In this document: in pieces, positions 50,201 to 60,100 of the stretch
Numbering within the stretch: the first letter of the stretch is position 1
How the letters are laid out: every line of letters starts with the position of its first letter
Assembly: GCA_964007475.1 (NCBI GenBank)
Contig: OZ023273.1
Coordinates: forward strand, 46,935,525-46,999,524
Direction: 5' to 3'
DNA length: 64,000 nt
DNA from: Hybos culiciformis
Taxonomy: Eukaryota; Arthropoda; Insecta; Diptera; Hybotidae
Translations under genes and position numbers: made by a program
The notes under the pieces: generated by a model
Told to the model about the DNA's origin: nothing
What the model saw: the letters and a program-made list of their open reading frames with translations, nothing else
Database searches by the model: none

Positions 50201-53200
50201 TAAACAAACAGTATTTTATAAAAAAAATTTTTGAATTGCTTTCCATTCACTTTCCCGCAACACCCAGACAATTTTTTCATTTTTTCAAGTTAATCGTTAG
50301 GTTTTCATTTTACATTTATTTTATAGGCTGATATTTGACCTAAGTTTTTGCATTTCAGATTTAAAAAAAAAAAAATTTTTTTTTGGGAGATATGACGATT
50401 CTTGTGGCAGAAGGCTTGGAAAATTTCGAAACTTCAAACTATCATCTCTCTGTTGTTAAATTTACAAGAATATTTTCAGATATCATTTTAAGTAGATATT
50501 CGTGCGGGCTTTCTTTGCAGGTGTTGGCAACTCGGTGTTGCCAGTTTAACCAATAGAGAAACCCTTAAAACTGAAAAATCAAAAAATGGGTTTTTTCAAT
50601 TGAATGTGCTCCCTGAATTTTCAACCGATTTGGTCACTCTATACCATTTTGGATAGGTCTTTCAGACATCTTTAAAAAGCCGCATGCTCCCATTGAAATT
50701 TTTTAAGGCTTTAGAAGATAATTCACTTCTAAGGATTTCCCCATACAAAAAAATGACCATTTTTAGCCATTTTTAAAAAAGTTGTGCTCCATGATCTTAC
50801 GTACGATATTTTTCAAACTTCGCAGTCAAAAAGTACATATTTATACCTTTCGAAAGCCGCATGCGCGGGTTAAATCGGTCCAGTACTTTCGGATTGGTGG
50901 CATTTTATATAAAACCAGTTTTGAAGTTTTTTGGTTCGATTTTTGCTCAGTTTTAGTGTTGTTTTTACTGTATATATTTTCAAGAACTGTTTTAAACAGA
51001 CTCTACTTCCATTTTACTTTCATAGACATTGTCATATAAGCTTTGAAATTCGTTTTTTTTAATGTTTCTTCCACATCAATTTCATTTTCTTTTCCAAACT
51101 TATAACCTAAACTTTTTGCTATTGTAATTTCTTTTTTCAGTATTTAATCCTATCTGATTTTACAATAATTTCTCAAAGGCATATAGCAAGTTCTATAAAA
51201 TCGAGTATATCCGAACAGGGCTGGACTGGGAATGAATTTAGGACCGGGAAATTCAAATTTTCTTTGTAAAAAAATTTTCTCACGCTTAAAAAAAAAATTA
51301 AAATAAAACATTATAATTTTAGACAACAGATTTTAGTACCGCCCACCAGGAAACTCCTTATAGCTTGTTAGGCCAGTCCAGCTCTGTCTCCGAATCATTC
51401 AAAATCTCACTCACGAGTTGTTTTGAGTCGCTTTTATGTTTTTTAGTAGTAGATAATTGTTTTAAATTATTCGAACGTTTTATCCGTTCATTCACGTTCC
51501 AACATGCATTTCGTAAAAACATGTCCTCATAAATTTTGGTTTTTCAGTCATTTTTGTTATGGATTCGTTCTTTAAAATTGAGTTTTTGAATAATAACGGA
51601 CATTTTTTTGTTCGTAATTTTTTTAATTTGGCATACCTCTTTTATTTATTATTCGATTCTTGAAATTTTTTTTTTGTTGGAAAGGTCTTGAAGCGGTCTT
51701 TTTTTGGTTTCATTTCTGTAGTACAAATGTTGCCCAAAAGGTGGAGTAATTTTAGTTTAATACACAAAATTGGTTAAAACGCCATCTATACAATATTTTC
51801 AGGAACTAAAACTTTCTAAAAAAATGAAGGCTTAATTTCAAAGTAACCAAAAAGTAACGGTAAAACCTAAAAAAACCAAAATGGCGTCAAACTTGTTGAA
51901 CAAACATAATTTCTAATACCACTTTCTACCACTTTCAAGAATAAAAATCCAATTTTTGCAAAAAACGCGTTTTTGTCAGGTTGCTAACTATAACACATTA
52001 TTTCGATACAACATATTTAACATTTTATATTGATTGAAAGTTTATAGAAAAGTTCAGGATATTTTTTAACAGTTTTGGCCGTTAAAGTTTCATAAGTAAA
52101 ATTAGTTGGAACGCTTAATATATTTTAATGCGTTGGGGATCGTTATGTTGTATTTAGTGCTACAGAATTTAGATCACTAAATGGAGTATTATATGCGTCA
52201 ATACACATACAATCATTTAGATTCATCTGCGTAAATAATGAAAAAATTTAGATGCATCAGCGTATATAATGAAAAAATTTAGATGCATCAGCGTAAATAA
52301 TGAAATCATTTAGATTTTTCGTATTGAATATTACGTAATACCATAGATTAAGAATACAGAAAGATGGGAAGCTTCATACAACATTATTTTTGGTATTTTT
52401 AAGTCAATGTGTTAGTAAAACAAAATAAAATGCGTGAAATTATCAATGTATGAAAAGAATTTTATTTAGTTTTACTAACACCTTCACAATAAAATACCAA
52501 AAAAGACTGAAAAAATGTTGTATGAAGCTTCCAATCTTTCTGTATTCTTAATCTATGGTAATACCTAAACAAACATAATATCTCTCACAATATTTCAATA
52601 CAGCCAAATACAAAAAAAAAAAAAAGAGAAAAAATGAGAAGAAAAAATATTCTCTCTTTGCAACTACCTCTCCCCCACGCATTAAAACAGTATATTGGAT
52701 ATGTAAACAAAATTTGTTATACAACTCGTTCTGTATTTACACAAAAATACATTGGCACTTGTCAATTTATATCACTCGACCTTCGGTCTCGTGATATAAG
52801 TATTGACTCGTGTCAATGTGTTTTTGTGTATACAGAACTCTTAATTAATAACAAATTTAGTTTACATATACAATAATCTACTATTAATCGTACGTAAATA
52901 ATTTTTTAACTGTCTACTATAAATTCCCATATTGATTGTAGACACAGAAAAATATTAATATAACTTAAAATTTAAATAATTATATGACTTTCTATTCTTA
53001 TTTCTATTATAATAGTTATATTTTAGCCGTATGTTCAGCTAAATATATATATACAAGTTTTCTTATATGTTCCTACTTAATTACAGCGGAAATTAAGATA
53101 GTTTGGAGATTTTTACAATTATAATTAATTTTTCAAAGCCGCACGAAGACATGTGCGTCTTCATGCTAAATGTAGAAAATAAATATCATACAAAAAAAAT

Positions 53201-56200
53201 AAGTATATTTTTTCTAGGTATGAACCTGGAAGAAGAGATTTAACTGAATGCCGTTATAATCAAAATGAAGGTTATGTAATTTTCTCAGCAATGGGTTCAT
53301 TTTTCATACCAATGGCTGTTATGATATATGTTTACGCAAGAATATCATGTGTAATAGCAACACGTCATGATAATATGACAGATATTAATGTACATAACAA
53401 GGTAGGCGAAATATATAAATTTATTTCATAGATCTGTGTAGATTTACTTATCTGAAAACCTTAATGACATTCATGAAATTATAACGTTTTCCTTAAAAAT
53501 TAATGTTATTTCCATAAATCTTATAACTATCAAGTTAACATATATTTAACAGAAGGTTAAATTTCCACTTGGATGTATTATTTTATTTTATTAAAGGAAA
53601 AATGAAATCTCATAAAAAATCAGTGTACCATTTTAAGTTTCTTTTTTTTTTTTTTAAAAGCATGAATACCGTAAAAATATAAGCATAATCAAACTATATG
53701 CATGTATCCGTAAAAATGAAAGAATTAAAAATTAGAATAAAAAAATTCTGAATACTTTTGCTTCAATCACCAAATGATGTGTATTTATATCTCCTTCTTC
53801 TGAATGTCTGAATGACTGAATGTCAGAACAAATGTAGAACCAAATATAGATTTCAAAAAACACACTAAATTCGATATTAACTAAATTATGTGAATAGGTA
53901 TCTATCCGAGCGAGATAGTGATGAGGCTTCATGTTTAAAAATAATTTGTGATTATATAAAACCGATTCGATAATATTCAGTTTTGTTTCTTATTTTATTG
54001 TTTATTCTAGATTCATTTGAATTATGTTACGATCCCAGTTAATCCATGTTTTACTTTAAGTACAAAAAATAAGCTCCAAATATGTATTTTAAATTTAAAC
54101 AAACGTATAATTGAAAAGTAAAACAAAATTAGTCAATACTACATATAATAGTTGTTTGTTATAAAAGTTAAATTCTTTAAGAATATATTTGCATTATGTG
54201 TACCATATATTTAACATTAGTAACTTATGTACCAATGAAATAATTATATAATATCAGATATTCGAAAGCAACATTGAAACCTAATAAAAGTAGAAATTTT
54301 TAAATTTTATTTCATTCATATTGATTTATTTGAAATTATTTGTCAAAAAAATTCAATTGTATTTATCAAGTGGTGTGAGAATTATATAAATTTATTACTA
54401 TCTATTTTTATTATTTCTACAAACATGTATATAAAAGCATTGAAATAATTTGAAAGCAGGATACCTTAATAGCGTTTTCAATAAAAATTATACTTAAATG
54501 AAAAGAAAAATATTATACAGGAATAGGAAATTCGTTTCCTTGGATAAGTGCATTCATTTTTTGTTTAGTTCTCTTTCACAATGATAAATAAAATTCACCA
54601 CTATTTTCCAACGAATTTGTTTCGAATCAAATAGTATTTGTATTATATTATATATTACCGATAGAAAAGATGACAATATGTTAGAGTGAATTATTGATGG
54701 ACTCTAATTTTATCAATTGTTTTCACAAAATAATCCGATGGTTAAGATGGACTGTGGCACTAAACGAATCATTTCCAAAGTACATATTTCTGGGCATGTT
54801 TTTGTACATGTTTTTGGGCACATCAAGTATTTTTGATTTAAATAAATATAAAAGTCTCCGAAAGTTAACGGTTTACTTTCCGTCGTTAGTTAAAAATGCT
54901 ATTTGAAAATACCGGAATACCTAAAATACTTTAAAAGTAAATTAGAAACAATAAAAAGTTTGCAATTTAAATTCAATTTATATTCATTATTATAATCAAA
55001 ATCTATGGAATAAAATTATAAATATATTTATTATTGTTTAAATTAAATAAAAAATGATTTACTGTTTCCATAAAAAATACTGCTGACGCTGGAAAAAAAA
55101 TTCACTGGAATATACGCAAATTCCCACTTAAGATATGTATAACAACATTATGTATATACATCCTTCATCACTTTAAAATTAAATCCAAATTAACTTGTTT
55201 ATTATTTTGACATTCACCATATTTTTCATTTAAATTTAAATAAATAATCCATTTATGATAATTTATGTTGTCTATGACATATATATGTATAATGGTTTAA
55301 ATATTTCCCTATTTCATTTTGTGACTTTTATAACATCGATCAATTAACGTCAATCTTCTTTCATGTAATAACTTTACGCTTAAGTAACTTTTTGATACAT
55401 GACTGATTATTTCATATAATATATAACATCCTTACCGTCGAAAATTATGCAAAAAAAAATCAACATAATATTCAGCCTATATGATAAATAATAAAATTCA
55501 ATGAAAATACATAAATCATGAGCATATTATAAACTAAACTCATAATAAAATAAATTCTTTGAGTAATTCAACATTCAATGAACTGCATAATAATAGTTAA
55601 TCAATTTAAAATACATAAACTACATAAAAAAAAATCAAATGTAGGTAGAAGAAATGGAACAACATGAAAAAATACTCTCAATGCTACATCAGCAGTAACA
55701 GAATGCAGGCCTATGTTTAATTTAATTTCCCCAAATTTTTTTTAAAGGTCATTATTTTTGCCTCTCAATAAAAATGATTTTTTATTAAAAAATAGGTACG
55801 TTTAGATTTTAAAAAAAAATCTATGAATACATGAAATCCAATTTATTAAATTTTAATTCAATTTTTTTATTTTCATATTTAATCAAAAAACATTAAACTA
55901 GTGAGTAGGTTTCAGAGATATGGCCCCTCAAAGTTTTCATGTATTGTGTATACAGTATACCAAATGAATTTTTTTCTTAATATTTATAAAAATGTACTCA
56001 ACACGGTTTTAGGGAAAATCAAATAAACAGATTTCTTCTCAACTCCCCGACATGGGTATCAAATGACGATACTTTTTAGTTCAATAAATATACGCTTATT
56101 TTTAAAATTTTTGTTTTACTCTATTTTTTTTTTATTAAATTTTATTGTTAAAATCAAAAGAGAATTTTTGGATTCTGGATTAACTTTAGTAATCGATTTT

Positions 56201-57008
56201 TTCCTTTCAGAAAAATAGAAAATTTCACACTGTTGATGCGGACCGTGAATTAGATCAAGATACTTCTGAGCCTGAAGTTTGTCCTAATCAAAAAAAGCAA
56301 TTAGCTGCTCGCACACTTTCGAATCAAACAATAGTTTGTACAGCTGCTAATATAACAACGTCTACTTCAACAAAAGATAATAACATTAATGAAAATGATG
56401 AGAATGGAGGTTTTTTGAAAGAACCAAAAAGTGGTAGTTTCGAATTAATTAATTTGTCATCCCGACCATCATCATTTAGGCGTTCTCCTAATCAATTATC
56501 AACAGCTGCTTTAAACACAGGAACCATTACTAATTCACCATCTCCCAGAAATTTGGAACAATGGCCACACACCCAACAGCCTCAAAGATCCCACAGTGTT
56601 CGACATCATCACACTAATACAACTTATGTTAGTAGTGGTTGCGATACCTATATAACCCGAAATACTAGAGCAGGTACGAAATCTTTGTCAAATAGAATAA
56701 CATCATTGAAAAAAGAGAACAAAACTACACAAACTTTAAGTATTGTTGTTGGTGGATTTATAGCCTGTTGGTTGCCTTTTTTTATTCATTACATAAGTAC
56801 TCCTTTCTTGTCCAAAGAAAATCAAAATCATGCCTTAGCTGAATTTTTAACCTGGCTAGGGTGGTTTAATAGTGCTTGTAATCCTTTCATTTATGCTTTT
56901 TACAGCGTTGATTTTAGAGCCGCTTTTTGGCGATTAACATTTCGCCGTTTTTTTCACAACTCCCCCAAAGGGCAATTTACGAGTAACGCTATGTCAATAA
57001 GGCGATAG
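43692..57008 (+). CDS. Octalpha2R: biogenic-amine GPCR, alpha2-adrenergic-like octopamine receptor type (5 coding exons)
   Basis: Joining 43692-44202, 44493-44595, 45943-46068, 53218-53401 and 56211-57008 gives a 573-residue seven-helix receptor of the plasma membrane. N-linked glycosylation sequons are at N58, N77 and N81, with no signal peptide. Class A landmarks are all present: N125 in TM1, D153 in TM2, amine-binding D187 and DRY 204-206 in TM3, W233 in TM4, S270 and S274 in TM5, CWLPFF (W495) in TM6 and NPFIY (522-526) in TM7. C180 and C258 would form the usual disulphide. The third intracellular loop is very long (about 190 residues, rich in S, T and N) and the tail after helix 8 is short and lacks cysteine; in this family such a layout usually goes with Gi coupling. 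D3.32 with two TM5 serines means a catecholamine-like ligand. Octopamine as ligand and the symbol are my best family match, not proven; an orphan or tyramine-type amine receptor is the alternative. Confidence 0.75.
44203..44492 (+). other. receptor intron 1 (290 bp)
   Basis: GTATGC donor and ATGTAAG acceptor, phase 1, within the first extracellular loop. The interior is A+T-rich and holds nothing else. Confidence 0.85.
44493..44595 (+). CDS. Octalpha2R: receptor coding exon 2: TM3
   Basis: Completes G171 and encodes AWQLGWILC through the DR of the DRY motif. It includes disulphide C180 and the amine counter-ion D187. It ends in the first two bases of R205 (phase 2) before donor GTATTA. The frame is uniquely fixed because the exon continues the first-loop sequence in phase with exons 1 and 3. 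Confidence 0.93.
44596..45942 (+). other. receptor intron 2 (1,347 bp)
   Basis: Phase-2 intron splitting the arginine codon of the DRY motif. The acceptor follows a ten-T tract. The interior is A+T-rich background with no element recognised. Confidence 0.85.
45943..46068 (+). CDS. Octalpha2R: receptor coding exon 3: second intracellular loop and TM4
   Basis: Encodes the end of [21 protein letters not shown] with a strongly basic second intracellular loop, and TM4 with W233 and the CPPMLGW ending. The last codon, W247, is split (phase 2) before a consensus GTAAGT donor. Confidence 0.94.
46958..47847 (-). pseudogene. accessory gene of the intronic transposon, function unknown
   Basis: On the - strand the first exon runs from ATG at 47847 to 47590 (86 residues, hydrophilic and lysine-rich, ending CRPK) and meets a GTAAGT donor. 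After a 48-bp A+T-rich gap ending TTTTTGTAG, a second open stretch (47541-46958, about 194 codons) contains segments such as [14 protein letters not shown] and [10 protein letters not shown] and ends TSISFD. The two parts do not join in frame through the obvious splice sites: the first ends in phase 0 and the second needs one extra base. The copy has therefore lost or gained a base, or uses a weaker donor 4 bp on. I do not recognise the protein. Its place inside the TIRs, divergent from the transposase, suggests an element-encoded partner protein, as PIF-Harbinger elements often have two genes; it does not show a Myb-like pattern that I can see. Confidence 0.6.
48318..48550. promoter_or_regulatory. 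TIR-like motif cluster and hairpin between the two transposon genes
   Basis: Words matching the inner TIR sequence recur here: TTTCCCGCA (48319-48327), TTTCCCGTA (48339-48347) and a perfect hairpin with 9-bp arms TTCCCGTGA and TCACGGGAA around a 6-base loop (48524-48547). The TIRs contain TGCGGGAAA, the same core. The location between two diverging genes fits internal transposase binding or autoregulatory sites, but this is inference. Confidence 0.45.
49314..50198 (+). pseudogene. DDE transposase, IS5/PIF-Harbinger (DDE_Tnp_4-like), one frameshift
   Basis: The reading starts at ATG 49314, just behind a TTTCAG, and gives [18 protein letters not shown] in one frame. It continues after a one-base loss near 49450-49453 as [18 protein letters not shown] in the next. 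A 55-bp intron (49628-49682, GTATGC..TTTCAG, phase 0) leads to the catalytic exon 49683-50198. Conserved blocks are [39 protein letters not shown] and a terminal ANITQ..ENGEPIF. The presumed catalytic residues are the Asp of LDGVDF (codon at 49743), the Asp of ADKGY (49965) and the Glu of HETIN (50049); all three are kept. Allowing for the missing base the length is about 276 residues, normal for compact members of this family, so the frameshift is the only clear damage. It would cut and join DNA at the element's TIRs. Confidence 0.88.
51216..51386. mobile_element. 171-bp hAT-type MITE, same family as 17371-18233
   Basis: Begins CAGGGCTGGACTGG and ends CCAGTCCAGCTCTG, inverted repeats with one mismatch. 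Flanks are TATCCGAA (51208-51215) and TCTCCGAA (51387-51394), an 8-bp duplication with one mismatch. The ends match the 863-bp element at 17371. It lies in receptor intron 3 and has no coding capacity. Confidence 0.87.
52216..52316. repeat. 31-bp tandem repeat, about 3.2 units
   Basis: The unit begins TTTAGATGCATCAGCGTAAA and ends AATGAAAAAA; three full units and a partial fourth follow one another with one to three changes each. It lies immediately left of a foldback element. Confidence 0.88.
52340..52559. mobile_element. 220-bp foldback element
   Basis: The left arm, starting ACCATAGATTAAGAATACAG, is complementary to the right arm, ending CTGTATTCTTAATCTATGGT. Pairing continues inward through AAGCTTCATACAACATT/AATGTTGTATGAAGCTT and TGTTAGTAAAAC/GTTTTACTAACA, with small loops. 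The superfamily and target duplication are not clear (AAT or TA are possible). Non-coding. Confidence 0.82.
52728..52838. repeat. 111-bp hairpin with a TTCG loop
   Basis: Arms beginning GTTCTGTAT and ending ATACAGAAC pair through CAAAAATACATTG/CAATGTGTTTTTG and ATCACTCGACC/GGTCTCGTGAT to a central TTCG. Pairing has about ten mismatches or bulges. It may be a small foldback element or an intronic RNA hairpin. Confidence 0.7.
53218..53401 (+). CDS. Octalpha2R: receptor coding exon 4: second extracellular loop and TM5
   Basis: Completes W247, then encodes [19 protein letters not shown] with the disulphide C258 and TM5 with S270, S274 and P278, continuing into the third intracellular loop to K308. 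The frame is phase 0 at the donor GTAGGC. The short second extracellular loop and the SAMGS motif fit the alpha2-like amine receptor class. Confidence 0.95.
53402..56210 (+). other. receptor intron 4 (2,809 bp)
   Basis: GTAGGC donor and TTCCTTTCAG acceptor, phase 0, interrupting the third intracellular loop. The interior is A+T-rich and I recognise no repeat or gene in it. Confidence 0.85.
56211..57008 (+). CDS. Octalpha2R: receptor coding exon 5: third intracellular loop, TM6, TM7, C-tail
   Basis: Residues 309-573. The first 170 codons are a low-complexity polar loop with many S, T and N residues and a histidine-rich patch near [13 protein letters not shown]6 ([16 protein letters not shown]) and TM7 with NPFIY follow without an intron. 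Helix 8 ([15 protein letters not shown]) is strongly basic and the protein ends NAMSIRR. The exon is open throughout; the stop TAG is at 57006-57008. Confidence 0.95.
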   Translation, partial: KNRKFHTVDADRELDQDTSEPEVCPNQKKQLAARTLSNQTIVCTAANITTSTSTKDNNINENDENGGFLKEPKSGSFELINLSSRPSSFRRSPNQLSTAALNTGTITNSPSPRNLEQWPHTQQPQRSHSVRHHHTNTTYVSSGCDTYITRNTRAGTKSLSNRITSLKKENKTTQTLSIVVGGFIACWLPFFIHYISTPFLSKENQNHALAEFLTWLGWFNSACNPFIYAFYSVDFRAAFWRLTFRRFFHNSPKGQFTSNAMSIRR

Positions 57009-57153
57009 TTAAGAAGATTGAATAGATATACAATATGTTAAAATTAAACCAATTTCAATGGTTATAATATTTAGTAAATTTTGTGAAAATTCTTTTAAAT
57101 TTTATTGCGACAGAAATCAGACAATTTTTAGTTAGGCTCTCGAATGTTCAAGA

Positions 57154-57159
57154 AATAAA
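57154..57159 (+). promoter_or_regulatory. first AATAAA after the receptor stop codon
   Basis: AATAAA occurs 145 bp after the stop; others follow near 57245 and 57385. Because the sequence is A+T-rich, many such words occur by chance and the true poly(A) site cannot be chosen. Confidence 0.3.
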
Positions 57160-60100
57160 ATTTTTTTGTTGTCACAGTAAGTGATTTCAGCATCGGGCAA
57201 ATAATATTTACGGTCTATGTTTTTGCATTTATTCTGATGGTACAATAAAATGTTTAAAATTGAATAATAAAAGTTGTCAATATAGTTAAATATACGGATA
57301 TTACGAATTTCCACTAGCTTTAGTTTTTACAACTAATAGAATTATTTTGATAAATGTTTATGCTTATTGACGTGTCTCAGTGATAATAAATATAAAACAC
57401 ATTAGAAAAACTTTAAAAACTAATTAACTTGAACATACCTTGTAAAATTTGTCAGTCGACGATTAACATATTATATTGTTGATCTGTCAGTCACATCAAA
57501 AAAAAAAAAAAAGAATTTTGAAAACAAAAATTTAAAATTTTCTTGTACATAAGCATAAGAACTATAATGTGTATAGTATATGAGATTGATACTTGAATGC
57601 GATTAAATTTACTTAGTTTTTTTAAGTATCTTATGTGATTTACTTTACCTTAGGTAATTATATTAAATTTATTAAATAAAAATTATAAAATTTTGTTATT
57701 TCTAATCAAGTAGTGGGTGCACAAATATTGTAACCATTTTTTTAATGTCACAATTTTTGTTTGACACGATTAAAAAGAATTAACATCGCTACGTTTGAAA
57801 CTCAATCTAATATGTAATGAAAATCATTTCCACTCTTTTAATTATTAATAATAAAATAACTTTTTATATATAATAATAATTACGAATAAAATCAATCGTG
57901 TCAAAAAATAGGCTCAATCAAAATACAGTTCCAAAATACATATTTTATTTTCTGTTTAATATCTTCACGTTGAAAATTAAAGTAAATAGTAATTTAATTG
58001 ATTGAAGAAATTATCTTTTACAAAGAAAAAATAAGAATCAAAGTTTAATGCAATTAATTAATTATAAAGGGTATTATTTATTTCATAAAAATTATTTCAA
58101 AAGGAAAAATAAATACAATATTTTTCGTAGATAAAGAGAGAATTGTATATGAACTTTTATAATTGCTTATGTATTTTTCAACCATATTTGAAGATTACAA
58201 ATATTTCACATAATAAAAATACTTCTTTACCAATAAAAACTTGAATCAAGAATAATTCTATTACCATTAGTACTATACTTTTTTTTTTTTTTATTAAAGT
58301 TACCAAATCACTAGGTGGGATACCTTTTATACTATAATAAGTATGGATTTGGTAATGAGGACAGGAAGTTTAGACGGGATTAAAAAGTGGGACAGTTATG
58401 AAGTTTTCTTTATTATTACAGAGAATACGTCTTATTTGGTCAATTATTTAATTTTCTGAAGAACTTTATATCATTAGAAAATTATTTCTATCTCAAACTT
58501 GATAGTATATTCTATATTGTGTATATAGGTATACTTATATAGTATATCTTGAGCACAGAGAAAAATTTTCATTTAAAATGTGGTCAAATAATTCTAAAAC
58601 ATGTCAATTTGTGGTGAAATTAGAAACAAACAAACATGAAGTGGGTAGTACATTGTAAGATAATGCTAAAAAATAAGTAAAATATTTTGTAAAAAGAAAT
58701 AATGAATTGTTTTTTCGTATTATGGAATTGAAATCTTAATTTTAAATTAATGTAAAAGAAAATAATATAATATATTTTGTGTACTCACATAAGTAATATT
58801 AACTTCATACATTTATATAAATTATGAAAAAAAAACAATAAATTTGTAAAATAAATTTCCAGAATAAAAGTTCGTCATATTTCGAAAAAAATAAAAAAAT
58901 TGTTATTTATTTTGGAATTTTGAAATTTTAATCAGGGTATTTTTAAATATGCTTGAAAATAAAAATAAAAATTTTTAATTTCAACTTTTATAGGTTCTAC
59001 GAGTATATCAAAAAAATACCCAAATTTAATGAAAATAAAATTAAGCTAAAAATAGACAAGAATATTCAAAAGAAGCCGTTTAAGAAGAAACAGAAATAGA
59101 AAATTTTATCTGTAATAAATGTTTGTTTTTATATTACTGGTACTAAAGCTATTAAAATGTATGTACAAAAAGTTTTTAGTCTTACTTCAGCTTTAATTTT
59201 ATATGAAAATCATCATAATTTAACCTTATTCAGTACCTTGGCTACATTATGTTAAACTTAAGATAATTTTTATGATTAATCTGACAATCTTGTTCTAGTT
59301 AAAGCTATAATTTTCGTTTCTTGCTCACTGCGAGCAGGGTATGTGTAAAACATTTTTTTTTTTTCCAATTTTTGCATATTTAAATGTTTTTATTGAAGAA
59401 AAATAAGTATTTAATAATATTAATATAGTTATATTTAAAATTAATATTGAAGCGTTAAATTTTTGGTAACCGTTTATATTGAATTTTCATCATTGAAGAA
59501 ATAACAGATGCCTTGAGGTAAAAAACTTAGCATTTATTTGTCTTAACAAAAAAAAAATATTTTACTGCACTACGCACTATTAAATATCGAACAAAAATTC
59601 TTAAAATTCTTACCATTGGCCTGGGCAACCCAAAACATAAGTGAGCCAATTTTAAAAAATATCAAAAATGAAAGAGCCGCAAATTTTTTTAATAATTAAA
59701 AATGTCATAACAGTCAATTCTAGTTTAGGATGGAAAAAATTCTTGATTTGTAGTTTACAGAGGAAAAAAAATTCTTGATTTGTAGTGCAAGAAAATTCTT
59801 TATTTGTAAATAGTTTAGAATGTAAAAAGTTTAGGCCTGGAGAAAAAAAAAAAATGTTAGAATTGTTCTTCGAGCCGCATGCAGTGTAAAAAAAAGTTAT
59901 TTCCGGAGCCGCAGAAGTTTATGTTACAAGCCGCAGTTTGCTTCAAGTCTGCTTTATAACATACTACAAATTTTTTTCACTTGATGGTAGAGTCGCGTAG
60001 ATTAAATTCAGTTCCTTACTTATTTATTACTTAAATCAAAATTTTTTTATTCATCATTCTAGATTTCAAGAATATTTTTCTAGGAACATGAAGAACATGA

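Larger units (their letters stand above)
46799..50267. mobile_element. two-gene DNA transposon of IS5/PIF-Harbinger type
   Basis: The left end CAGGGTGGTGCGGGAAA and the right end (read inward) CTGGGTGTTGCGGGAAA form a 17-bp inverted repeat with two mismatches. Only a 2-bp AC flanks both ends (46797-46798, 50268-50269), so there is no clear target duplication. Inside, two genes point away from each other. A + strand DDE transposase (49314-50198) ends 70 bp before the right end. A - strand accessory gene (47847-46958) ends about 160 bp from the left end. The 1.4 kb between them repeats the inner TIR word CGGGAAA in several places. The element sits in intron 3 of the receptor. Both genes appear frame-damaged, so this copy is probably immobile. 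Confidence 0.8.
46069..53217 (+). other. receptor intron 3 (7.1 kb), filled with mobile elements
   Basis: GTAAGT donor and TTTTTTCTAG acceptor, phase 2. It carries the two-gene transposon 46799-50267, a hAT MITE (51216-51386), and the repeat cluster 52216-52838. The parts 50268-51215 and 51387-52215 are less A+T-rich than other introns and look like an older, unrecognised repeat split by the hAT MITE. Confidence 0.85.
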
